Shown: piece after piece, positions 8,147-15,738 of the stretch
Layout of the letters: each line of letters opens with the position of its first letter
How positions within the stretch are numbered: the first letter of the stretch is position 1
Source of the DNA: Sphingomonas sp. CFBP 8760
GTDB taxonomy: Bacteria; Pseudomonadota; Alphaproteobacteria; Sphingomonadales; Sphingomonadaceae
Direction: 5' to 3'
DNA: 64,000 nt
Assembly: GCF_014841615.1 (NCBI RefSeq)
Contig: NZ_JACYUG010000008.1
Location: 1 to 64,000, forward strand
Made by a program: the position numbers and the translations under genes
Notes under the pieces: generated by a model
Database searches by the model: none
The model's input: only the letters and a program-made list of their open reading frames with translations
What the model was told of the DNA's origin: nothing

Positions 8147-9043
8147 TCAGCCTGCGACAGGGGCGGCGGGGGTACGGCGCGAGCTGGCGAGGGTGGAAAA
8201 ATATACGTCCTCCAGCCCACCGGTCGCCGGATGGAAGCCGTCGCCCGGATCATGGTCGGCGAGGATGTGGATGATGGTGCGACCGGCAAAAAGCCGGGTG
8301 GAGATGACCTCGTGGTTCGTCCGTGCGTTATCGAGTTCGTCGCGCCCGATCGTCTTCGCCCATATATTGCCGCGGGTGCGGTCGATCAGGTCGAGTGGCG
8401 CCCCTTGCAGCTGGATGCGCCCGGCAGCGAGTACCGCCATGCGTGGGCACAGATCGGCGACATCCTCGACGATATGGGTCGACAGGATCACTACGACGTT
8501 CTCGCCGATCTCGGCCAGTAGGTTCAGGAAGCGATTGCGCTCCTCCGGATCGAGTCCGGCGGTAGGCTCGTCGACGATGATGAGGCGCGGGTTGCCGATC
8601 AGCGCCTGGGCGATGCCGAAGCGCTGACGCATACCACCCGAGAAGCCCGCGATCGCCTTTTTGCGGTGTACCCAGAGGTTGGTCTGCGCAAGCAATGTCT
8701 CCACCGTCGCGCGCCGGTCGGCGGCAGAGACGATGCCTTTCAGCACCGCCATATGGTCGAGCATGTCGTAGGCGGATACGCGCGGATAAACGCCAAAATC
8801 CTGCGGCAGATAGCCGAGTGTCTCCCGCAATCGTTCCGGCTGGGCGATCACGTCGATGTCTTCGAACCGGATCGTTCCGTCAGTCGGCGTCTGCAACGTC
8901 GCTACCGTGCGCATCAACGTCGACTTGCCGGCACCGTTGGGGCCAAGCAGCCCGAACATTCCCGTCGGGATCGACAGCGACACATCGTCGAGCGCACGCG
9001 TGCCGTTGGCGTAGACATGGCTTACGCCGATAAGTTCGAGCAT
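8147..9043 (-). CDS. ABC transporter ATP-binding protein
   Basis: This 298-residue nucleotide-binding subunit of an ABC-2 exporter-type system has Walker A GPNGAGKST, Q-loop YLPQDFG, signature SGGMRQR, Walker B LIIVDEPTAGLD and the switch His in LSTHIVED. The start at 9043 (MLELIGVSHVYANG) is preceded by GGGGGGACC, and the longer upstream frame has no better site. It is the first gene of a two-gene operon with the permease-peptidase, 6 bp downstream. It probably powers movement or conformational change in that protein. The C-terminal about 80 residues are the usual variable extension of this subfamily. Confidence 0.93.
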   Translation of the reverse strand: MLELIGVSHVYANGTRALDDVSLSIPTGMFGLLGPNGAGKSTLMRTVATLQTPTDGTIRFEDIDVIAQPERLRETLGYLPQDFGVYPRVSAYDMLDHMAVLKGIVSAADRRATVETLLAQTNLWVHRKKAIAGFSGGMRQRFGIAQALIGNPRLIIVDEPTAGLDPEERNRFLNLLAEIGENVVVILSTHIVEDVADLCPRMAVLAAGRIQLQGAPLDLIDRTRGNIWAKTIGRDELDNARTNHEVISTRLFAGRTIIHILADHDPGDGFHPATGGLEDVYFSTLASSRRTPAAPVAG

Positions 9044-9109
9044 CTGGTCCCCCCGGATATCCGGGCAAACTACATGGTCGTATCGGTGGCGCAACGTATA
9101 AACATCGGA

Positions 9110-9541
9110 TCAGACGAGCGCGGCCATCCGGTCGCGCCAGGCATCGGGCAATGCCACAGGCCGCCGCGTGGCGCGATCGACATAGACATGGGTGAAGCCG
9201 GCCTCCGCGGCGGCATCGTCGATACCCGCCACGAACGCGCCTAGGCGATAGGTCACGCTCGACGTACCGAGCCGGTCTATCGCCAGCCCGATCTCTACCG
9301 GATCGGGATAGCTGATCGATCGCGCATAACGACAGCGCGTCTCGACGACGAGCCCGATCGGGTCGCCCGTCGCCACGTCGAGCAGCCCCGCCTCGATCAG
9401 CCAGGCGTTCACTGCGGTATCGAACCAGTGATAATAGATCGCATTGTTGACGTGGCCATAGGCGTCGTTGTCGCTCCAGCGCGTCGTGATCGTCCGCCAC
9501 CAGCGATAGGTCGCACGTTGTCGCAGCGCCACGTGTGTCAT
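9110..9541 (-). CDS. acyl-CoA thioesterase, 4-hydroxybenzoyl-CoA thioesterase/FadM type
   Basis: This 143-residue hot-dog-fold enzyme has the motif TRWSDNDAYGHVNNAIYYHW near residues 18-37. Its Asp and the GHVNN turn form the 4HBT active site. The following VETRCRYARSISYPD and RLGTSSVTYRLGAF are typical of FadM/YbgC relatives, which hydrolyse acyl-CoA or acyl-ACP thioesters. The ATG at 9541 is chosen because GGGGGA stands seven bases upstream and homology starts soon after; the longer frame to 9871 is low-complexity and lies over the divergent dehydrogenase. The physiological substrate is unknown. The gene lies 66 bp upstream of the ABC ATPase on the same strand. Confidence 0.88.
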   Translation of the reverse strand: MTHVALRQRATYRWWRTITTRWSDNDAYGHVNNAIYYHWFDTAVNAWLIEAGLLDVATGDPIGLVVETRCRYARSISYPDPVEIGLAIDRLGTSSVTYRLGAFVAGIDDAAAEAGFTHVYVDRATRRPVALPDAWRDRMAALV

Positions 9542-9675
9542 GATGGTCCCCCGTTCCAGGCCGTTTCGATACTCACCACCGGCCACCGTTGCCGTTAATC
9601 GGGGCAGCATCTTGCCACCAGCGGTATTCGGCTTCACGGTATGCCGATATTCCGCGACCGAGAGAGTATCTAGCG

Positions 9676-10586
9676 ATGAAGATCGAGGCTGCGGTACTGC
9701 GGCGCCGGGGTGCGGCCTACCCCTACGCAAAAAGCCGGCCGCTGGCGATCGAGACGATCGACCTCGATCCCCCCGGCCGAGGGGAGGCGCTGGTGCGGAT
9801 AGCGGCGGCGGGGCGAACGGGGCCGGCACGTTGCTGGGCGGCCCGACAAGGCTGGGCGACGGGGACGGCATGATCCATCATCATCTCGGCTGCTCCGCCT
9901 TCGCCACCCACGCCGTCGTCTCGCGCCGTTCGCTGGTGAAGATCGATCCAGCGTTACCGCTGGCCGAGGCGGCACTGTTCGGCTGTGCGGTCCTGACCGG
10001 GGTCGGGGCGGTGGTAAACACCGCGCGCGTCACCGCCGGTCAATCGGTGGCGGTCGTGGGGCTGGGTGGCGTGGGCCTTGCGGCGGTACTCGGGGCGGTG
10101 GCGGCGGGGGCGTCGCGGATCGTGGCGGTCGATCTGCTGGAGGACAAGCTGGCATTGGCGCGGCATCTCGGTGCGACCGATACGGTGATGGCGGCAGGCG
10201 ATACGGCGGCGGCGGTCCGCGCGCTGACCGATGGCGGGTGCGACGTGGTCGTGGAGATGGCGGGATCGGTGCGCGCGCTGGCGGCGGCGGTGGCGATGAC
10301 CCGGCGTGGCGGCATCACCGTCACCGCGGGGTTGCCCCCGGCCGGAACGGCGCTGCCGGTCGACATCGTATCCCTCGTCGCCGAGGAACGGACGCTGAAG
10401 GGCAGCTATATCGGCACCTGCGTGCCCGCGCGCGATATCCCCCGCTATGTCGCGCTCTATCGCGCGGGGCGATTGCCGGTCGATCGCTTGGTGAACGGAT
10501 ATCTGACCCTGGCCGATATCAACGAAGGGTTCGATCGATTGCAGGAAGGGCACGCGGTACGGCAGATCGTCAGAATGACGCCATGA
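9676..10586 (+). pseudogene. zinc-dependent alcohol dehydrogenase, inactivated by an internal deletion and frameshift
   Basis: From the ATG at 9676 the protein begins like a medium-chain zinc alcohol dehydrogenase: MKIEAAVLRRRGAAYPYA, then LDPPGRGEALVRIAAAG. Homology then jumps at about 9801-9814 to another frame, ANGAGTLLGGPTRL, and runs normally through HLGCSAFATHAVVS, the NAD-binding GLGGVGLAAVLGA and the end GHAVRQIVRM. Compared with intact relatives about 70 residues are missing between the two parts, including the catalytic zinc ligands (CHSD, GHE) and the four-Cys structural zinc site. The junction lies in a GCGGCGGCGGGG run, suggesting deletion between short GC repeats. The stop overlaps the next ATG (ATGA), so the gene was probably once coupled to the DUF429 gene. 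Confidence 0.85.
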
Positions 10587-11407
10587 AGCGTGAGGTCTTT
10601 CTCGGGATAGACTTTTCCGGTGGAGCGGCGGCGTGGCGACCGCGGTGCTCCCGACCGTCGGTGTGGATCGCCACTGTCGAGGTGGCCGATCGTCCGCGGT
10701 TGATCGACGTGGTGCCGGTACAGGCGCTTGCCGGTTCCGGTAAACCGTTCGATCGGCTGGTGCAGTTGCTCCGGTCCGGCGATCATGTCGCGGCCGGCAT
10801 CGATGCGCCGTTCAGCCTGCCGGCGCGACACCTGCCGCCGGGTGGGCATCGCGGTCTGCTGTCGACGGTAGCGACCCTACCCGACGCACCGGATCGACCA
10901 TTTCCGTCCGGCGCATCGCTGGTCGCCCTCGCCGCAGCGGTCGCGCCGATCGAAACCGCAAAACCCCTTCGCACCACAGAAAGACACTGGTCATCGCGCG
11001 GCGTGAATACCCGGTCAACCTTATGGAATGGTCCCCGCGGCGGCGCGCCGTTCACCGCAGCGTGTCTTACCCTGCTGACCCGTGTGGGGCGGCCGTGTTG
11101 GCCTTGGGCGATCGGCTCCGGAATGCTGGTCGAAAGTTTCCCCGCCGCCCAATTGCGGGCATGGTGCCTGTCGCACACTGGCTATGCCGGGCGTGACCAG
11201 CGGGCCGCACGCCGGATCATCCTCGACGGACTGACCCACCGCATCGGCATCAGTCATGCGCAGACGGGGCTGCTGCTCGACCATCCCGATGCGCTCGATG
11301 CGGTGCTGGCCGCCTTCGGAGCGATCGCGGCATCCACCAATGGTCCGCCGGCGGTGGCGCCGCCCGATGGCCTGATCTCCGTCATGGATGGCTTGATGGC
11401 GGTATAA
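10583..11407 (+). CDS. DUF429 family protein
   Basis: The 274-residue protein starts MKREVFLGIDFSGG, matching the DUF429 opening with an RNase H-like GIDFSG strand. It continues with AAGIDAPFSLPARHLPPGG near residues 73-91 and ESFPAAQLRAW near residue 182. DUF429 proteins are predicted to be RNase H-fold nucleases, but the reaction is unknown. The ATG at 10583 overlaps the TGA of the broken dehydrogenase by three bases, so expression may depend on translation coming from that damaged frame. The end DALDAVLAAFGAIA is also typical of the family. Confidence 0.75.
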   Translation: MKREVFLGIDFSGGAAAWRPRCSRPSVWIATVEVADRPRLIDVVPVQALAGSGKPFDRLVQLLRSGDHVAAGIDAPFSLPARHLPPGGHRGLLSTVATLPDAPDRPFPSGASLVALAAAVAPIETAKPLRTTERHWSSRGVNTRSTLWNGPRGGAPFTAACLTLLTRVGRPCWPWAIGSGMLVESFPAAQLRAWCLSHTGYAGRDQRAARRIILDGLTHRIGISHAQTGLLLDHPDALDAVLAAFGAIAASTNGPPAVAPPDGLISVMDGLMAV

Positions 11408-11419
11408 GCCATTGCATTT

Positions 11420-13468
11420 TTAGAAAAGTTTTACCTCCACCAGTCGCATCGCGCGATTGGGCTGCTGGTCGAACAGGATGCGGATCTGGCTGGTGGTCGC
11501 CGGCTTCCAGCGGACATGGGTGATGCCGTTGGCCAAGGGCCGATCGCCGACCGCCGGCAGATCGTACCATCCGCTGCCATTCCAGGCCTGCATGCGATAG
11601 CTGACGGGGACCGCAAAACGACCGCCATCGGCAAAAAAGGCGAGTTCGGCTCGCGTCAGCGCGGTGGGCTTGCCGAAGTCGATCGCATACCATTGCTGCC
11701 GCGCCTTCGGGTCGGATGACCAGCCATTGCCCAGTTCCGGGAAAAACCAGACCCGTCCATCGATCGCGTCGTGGACGTTTTCCGGATCGGTGGCGGACGA
11801 GGTGCTGCCCTTCGGAAAGTCGCCGCGTTTCAATTGCACCGCGCGATCGATCGGTCTTACGATCGGCGGGGGCGCCAGACGCGTAATAGGTACCGTCAAC
11901 CGGCCCATGGTCGATCGATGCGCGACCTCGCGCCCGTCGATTTCGATCGCCAGTCCTGCGGCCCGCCCGTAATGTCGGCCGTCCGCGTCCCAGGTCACGG
12001 CGATGCGATGGCCGTGATACGGCACATCCTGCACCCTGAACCATGACAGCGACTGGGGATCGCCCGTCGGCGGGAGAATGGGATTCACCTCCAGCATGTC
12101 ATCGGCACGAGGGCGGATACCGACCAGCCCGCCGAGGATCAGATCGACATAGCCGGAATGGAAGTAATGATGGCTGCGCGCCAATCCGACCAGCGGCCTG
12201 CCGGTGTCAGGAAAATAATCCTCCTCGATGTCGAGCAATTCACCCTGATAATGCAGCTGCGTGTACTGCCGCAGCAGCCGCGTATAGTCGGATGGGGTTA
12301 CCACGGTCTGCCGATAATGATCGAGCAGGTTCGCCAGACCCAGCAGGACCTGCGTCGTCTGGAACGGCCAGACTGGACCGTTCCACTGGCATTCCCGCAA
12401 GCCCCCGGCGAACGTGCCGCCTTCGTAGCGGTACTGCCGCATGTAATGCTCGTAGCTTGGCTCGACGGTACGCATCCCCGCCGGACCGCCGAGTTCGTCG
12501 GGCGATATCAAGTGCGACCAGGCGGTGGCATAGGCCGGATCGTCGTCCACCATGTCGAACGCCCAGGGAACATAGCCGACGAGCTCACGGCCGCGGATCG
12601 GCTGCCAGTACGTCACGAACGGCGTGGTCCGCTGATGCCGGTCGATGAAGTGCCGGAGGGCCGGACTCCACAGATCGCGCTGGAACGTCGTCTTCAGCGT
12701 CGCGGCACGGTTGTCGAACGTCGCCGCGGTGGCACCGTCGTTCGCCAGCCGCGCGATGCCGGCGATCGCGCGGGCATTGGCGAACATGTACGCGTTGATC
12801 GATGGCCGGAACGCCTGACCACCGAAGAAGCCGTCCAGCCCGCCCGATGCATCGATCGATGCGATCGTATATTCCGTCGCATCGGCGAGCGGTTCGGTCC
12901 AGTACAGTCCCTTGCCGCGATCGAGATGATCGTCCCACTGATCGTACAGACGGCGCATGGCCGGCAGATGCCGCGTCGCACCGTCCCGATCGCCATCGAC
13001 CAGATAGCGCCCCCAGACGGAATCAGCCATATAATCGGTGAAGTGGCGGTCGTTGCCCCCGTTATACATGTGGGCGATGTAATCGTCGGCATAGCGCCTA
13101 TCGCGCAGCCAGCGCCCTTCGCCGATGTGGAAGCCGGTGGCATCGTTCAGGCTCGCCCAGGGTTCCAGTTGCCATGATACGTCGTCGAGGAACTCGGTCG
13201 AGATGAACCCTCGCACGCCCAGATCGCGCTGATGCGCACGGAACAGCGACCAGCGGTAATAATAGACCGCGTCGATCCGTCGATCTGCGGATTCGAAGAA
13301 GGGAATACGACCTTCATACCATGGCGCATCGTTGCCGAACCGGGTCACGGCGATGCGATGCGTATCCATCGCGGGAAGGGCCGCGGACGACGGGGGCGTC
13401 GTCCCGATCAGCAGCGTGGCCGCCGTCGACAGGATCGCGGCCAGCCGTCGTGTCCGGTGTCGGATCAT
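11420..13468 (-). CDS. secreted glycoside hydrolase, MGH1/GH63-like, with discoidin-type C-terminal domain
   Basis: The protein has 682 residues. Residues 1-29 form a signal peptide (MIRHRTRRLAAILSTAATLL... SSA). The centre is an alpha/alpha-toroid glycosidase domain related to GH63 and mannosylglycerate hydrolase-like enzymes; recognisable parts include RWSLFRAHQRDLG, GGNDRHFTDYMADSVWGRYL, ECQWNGPVWPFQTTQVLLGL and FPDTGRPLVGLARSHHYFHS. From about residue 560 an F5/8-type C (discoidin/CBM32-like) domain follows (NVHDAIDGRVWFFPELGNGW ... QQWYAIDFGK ... WKPATTSQIRILF). The start at 13468 has GGGGAGA seven bases upstream; a longer frame to 13531 lacks such a site. It probably cleaves an oligosaccharide in the periplasm or outside the cell. 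The substrate is unknown and no transporter lies beside it. Confidence 0.82.
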   Translation of the reverse strand: MIRHRTRRLAAILSTAATLLIGTTPPSSAALPAMDTHRIAVTRFGNDAPWYEGRIPFFESADRRIDAVYYYRWSLFRAHQRDLGVRGFISTEFLDDVSWQLEPWASLNDATGFHIGEGRWLRDRRYADDYIAHMYNGGNDRHFTDYMADSVWGRYLVDGDRDGATRHLPAMRRLYDQWDDHLDRGKGLYWTEPLADATEYTIASIDASGGLDGFFGGQAFRPSINAYMFANARAIAGIARLANDGATAATFDNRAATLKTTFQRDLWSPALRHFIDRHQRTTPFVTYWQPIRGRELVGYVPWAFDMVDDDPAYATAWSHLISPDELGGPAGMRTVEPSYEHYMRQYRYEGGTFAGGLRECQWNGPVWPFQTTQVLLGLANLLDHYRQTVVTPSDYTRLLRQYTQLHYQGELLDIEEDYFPDTGRPLVGLARSHHYFHSGYVDLILGGLVGIRPRADDMLEVNPILPPTGDPQSLSWFRVQDVPYHGHRIAVTWDADGRHYGRAAGLAIEIDGREVAHRSTMGRLTVPITRLAPPPIVRPIDRAVQLKRGDFPKGSTSSATDPENVHDAIDGRVWFFPELGNGWSSDPKARQQWYAIDFGKPTALTRAELAFFADGGRFAVPVSYRMQAWNGSGWYDLPAVGDRPLANGITHVRWKPATTSQIRILFDQQPNRAMRLVEVKLF

Positions 13469-13659
13469 GTCGTTCTCTCCCCCTCGATCACCGTCACCGG
13501 TCTGGCCATCATGGTATGACCGGTTCGGCAACGGCGTCGCCAGTGATGGGACAGAACCCGACCATGACGGTCATCGTCCATCTAGTCCTACATATCCAGC
13601 GTCGCTCGGGCTTGTAAACGGGAAAGCGGCCGCCGTCGGGAAGTCCCACCGCCAAGTCG

Positions 13660-13845
13660 TCAGGTAGCCGTCCGGTCGAGAAAGGCTCGGCAGGCGGCAT
13701 GATCCTCGGCAAGACGGTACAAGGCCTGCTGCGCCGGCCCTTCACTGATCGAAGCGGCAAGGCGGCGGCAGCGCCACGCTTCCGCCTCATGGTCGACACC
13801 GGGTTTCATCAGCGAGCGAAGATGGTCTGGCGGATCGTCGGTCAT
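13660..13845 (-). CDS. small hypothetical protein, helical, sphingomonad-type
   Basis: This 61-residue frame reads HEAEAWRCRRLAASISEGPA followed by ALYRLAEDHAACRAFL. It resembles a family of short proteins common in sphingomonads with the pattern (A/E)ERCRRLA..I.D..A...L..LAEEY. It is predicted to be all-helical and soluble, and its function is unknown. The rest of 13469-14086 is non-coding as far as I can see. Without a search the call rests on the pattern alone. Confidence 0.5.
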   Translation of the reverse strand: MTDDPPDHLRSLMKPGVDHEAEAWRCRRLAASISEGPAQQALYRLAEDHAACRAFLDRTAT

Positions 13846-14086
13846 GTCCGGCCCTCGGGCAGGTGGCCGGTCCCATAACCGGTCGTCAGCGAGGTACGAT
13901 GCCCGCGACAGAAAGATGCGAGACGGATCGTGAGCAGACCGCGATCATCGGCACGGGCCGGCGTTTCGAACGGGCGGCTCGCCGCAGCGCTATTGTCTAC
14001 CGTTTCGATGGGAATTAAATGGGAAGCACGAAGGATCACCGGTGACGGTCGACCACCGACCGATCCTGTTCCTCGGGAGATATGTC

Positions 14087-14812
14087 ATGGGTTCATTCGC
14101 ACCGCACGAAACCACCCGGCCGACGTTCCTCACCGTGCCCGGCCTCGGCGGGTCAGGCCCCTCGCACTGGCAGACGCTGTGGGAACGCAGCCGGCCGGGT
14201 ACGATGCGGGCCGATCTCGGGATGTGGCATACGCCCCATCGTAACAGCTGGGTGACTCGGCTTGATCTCGCCATCCGTCAGGCGGAGGCGCCGGTGATCC
14301 TCATTGCCCATTCGCTCGGTTGTCTGGCGGTCGCGTGGTGGGCCGAGCTGAGCCCGCAACCCTATGGCTGGCCGGTTGCCGGAGCCTTGCTGGTCGCACC
14401 GGCCGATGTAGACCGGGTGGGAGTGCAGGATGAATTACGTGGCTTCGCGCCCAGCCCGCATACGCCGCTGCCTTTTCCATCGATCGTCGTCGCCAGCAAT
14501 GACGATCCGTGGATCACCATCGACCGGGCACACAGTCTGGCGGCGAACTGGGGCAGTCATTTCATCGATATCGGCGAGCAGGGTCATATCAACGCCGCCA
14601 GCGGTCTGGGCATGTGGCCGGAAGGGCAGGAGCTGCTCGACCGGGTCGTCGCGGCGACGATCGATGGTAGCGGCCGGACGCGGACGCCGGGCGATGCCCA
14701 TGCGATGCTGCGCCGTTCGGACGCTCCCCGGGCCATGTCCGATCCCGCCGATGAACCGTTCGCGACGATGGCACCGGCGGCACTCAGACAAGGCTTTGCC
14801 GCCGGTCGCTGA
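14087..14812 (+). CDS. alpha/beta hydrolase, RBBP9/YdeN family
   Basis: This is a 241-residue serine hydrolase. It starts with TFLTVPGLGGSGPSHWQTLW, the family signature, and has the nucleophile Ser in LIAHSLGCLAVAWW. The acid Asp is in VVASNDDPWI and the His in IGEQGHINAASGLGMWPEG, so the triad is complete. The last about 50 residues after the typical end are a polar tail. The ATG at 14087 follows GGGAGA; the upstream GTG at 14042 has no such site. Members hydrolyse small esters in vitro, and the natural substrate is unknown. It stands alone, convergent with the unknown gene ending at 14822. Confidence 0.85.
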   Translation: MGSFAPHETTRPTFLTVPGLGGSGPSHWQTLWERSRPGTMRADLGMWHTPHRNSWVTRLDLAIRQAEAPVILIAHSLGCLAVAWWAELSPQPYGWPVAGALLVAPADVDRVGVQDELRGFAPSPHTPLPFPSIVVASNDDPWITIDRAHSLAANWGSHFIDIGEQGHINAASGLGMWPEGQELLDRVVAATIDGSGRTRTPGDAHAMLRRSDAPRAMSDPADEPFATMAPAALRQGFAAGR

Positions 14813-14821
14813 GCCGCGGCG

Positions 14822-15532
14822 TTACGCCGGGGAGCCGGCGAACATCCTTGGCGAATGGTCCTGACCCTGGGGGTAGAGCCGATCGCGGGCGGCGGCGCGG
14901 GCCTGCATCAACGTCCACAAGCCGTGATGCTGCGCGAGCAACTGCCGGGCGCCAAATGCCATCGCTCGCTCCGCCGCCGCGTTTTCGCCCAAGGCCGTGA
15001 TCGCCGCGGCGGTGACCGCTCCGGGTGGCAGGATCGCATCGGGAAGGGCGATGCCGCAGTCGACCGCCGCCGCGACCAGGATGGCACGCATCGCCTGCCA
15101 ATCACTGACCAGCGCGGCCACCGCCCCGGTGGCGCAACCCGTCCGGCCGGATGTCGCCAGCGTCGACAACGCATGGCCGATCCCCGTCACGGCGGCTTCG
15201 AACGCCGCCTGACCCGGGGTGGAGGGCAGGGGGCCGACCACCGCCGCCAAACGCACCAGCGCCGCCCGTTCACCGGCGAAACCCGCCGCTACCGCCGTCA
15301 GCCATGAATCCGCCTCCGGCTGGGCGCGTTGCGCGACCGCCATATCGACCGGGCCGGGTCGGCTGCCGTGGATCAGGCATAGCGCGTGGACGGCATCGGC
15401 CAGATCGCGGCGTGACGGCTGCGGGCCCAGCAGATAGCGGAGATGGGCGTGGCGGGCACTGCCCTCCACCGCTACGATCGCTGCCACCAGGCTCGCCGCG
15501 TTTGCCGGCCGTTCGCGCGTCACATTATCCAA
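14822..15532 (-). CDS. hypothetical Ala-rich protein
   Basis: I do not recognise this 236-residue protein. It is rich in Ala and predicted to be largely helical, with segments such as DLADAVHALCLIHGSRPG, GQAAFEAAVTGIGHALSTLA and AMAFGARQLLAQHHGLWTLM. It has no signal peptide or clear membrane span. Codon use and third-position GC match the neighbours, so the gene is real. The start is a TTG at 15532 with AGGGAAG five to six bases upstream; no ATG lies nearby. The C-terminal LMQARAAARDRLYPQGQ is strongly charged. Confidence 0.65.
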   Translation of the reverse strand: MDNVTRERPANAASLVAAIVAVEGSARHAHLRYLLGPQPSRRDLADAVHALCLIHGSRPGPVDMAVAQRAQPEADSWLTAVAAGFAGERAALVRLAAVVGPLPSTPGQAAFEAAVTGIGHALSTLATSGRTGCATGAVAALVSDWQAMRAILVAAAVDCGIALPDAILPPGAVTAAAITALGENAAAERAMAFGARQLLAQHHGLWTLMQARAAARDRLYPQGQDHSPRMFAGSPA

Positions 15533-15738
15533 TTCGTCTTCCCTGGCCTGTCACGGCGGGCGGCCCTGCCGCCCCTCTACCCGTAGCCAGTATCGCTATG
15601 GCCGGTGCGTAAAGATCGAGTGTATGGCGACCGCGTGCCAAATGGCGCGGCAGGCCCTTGAAGCCGGCCTCCCTGCCCGCGATAAGGCGGGCGCCTCCGC
15701 GACGGTGCGGGAGTGACGATCCGCCGGAGAGAGACGGG

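Noticed and set aside
12158-13177. 339-codon plus-strand frame opposite the glycosidase
   Set aside because: Antisense shadow; the minus strand has signal peptide and domain homology.
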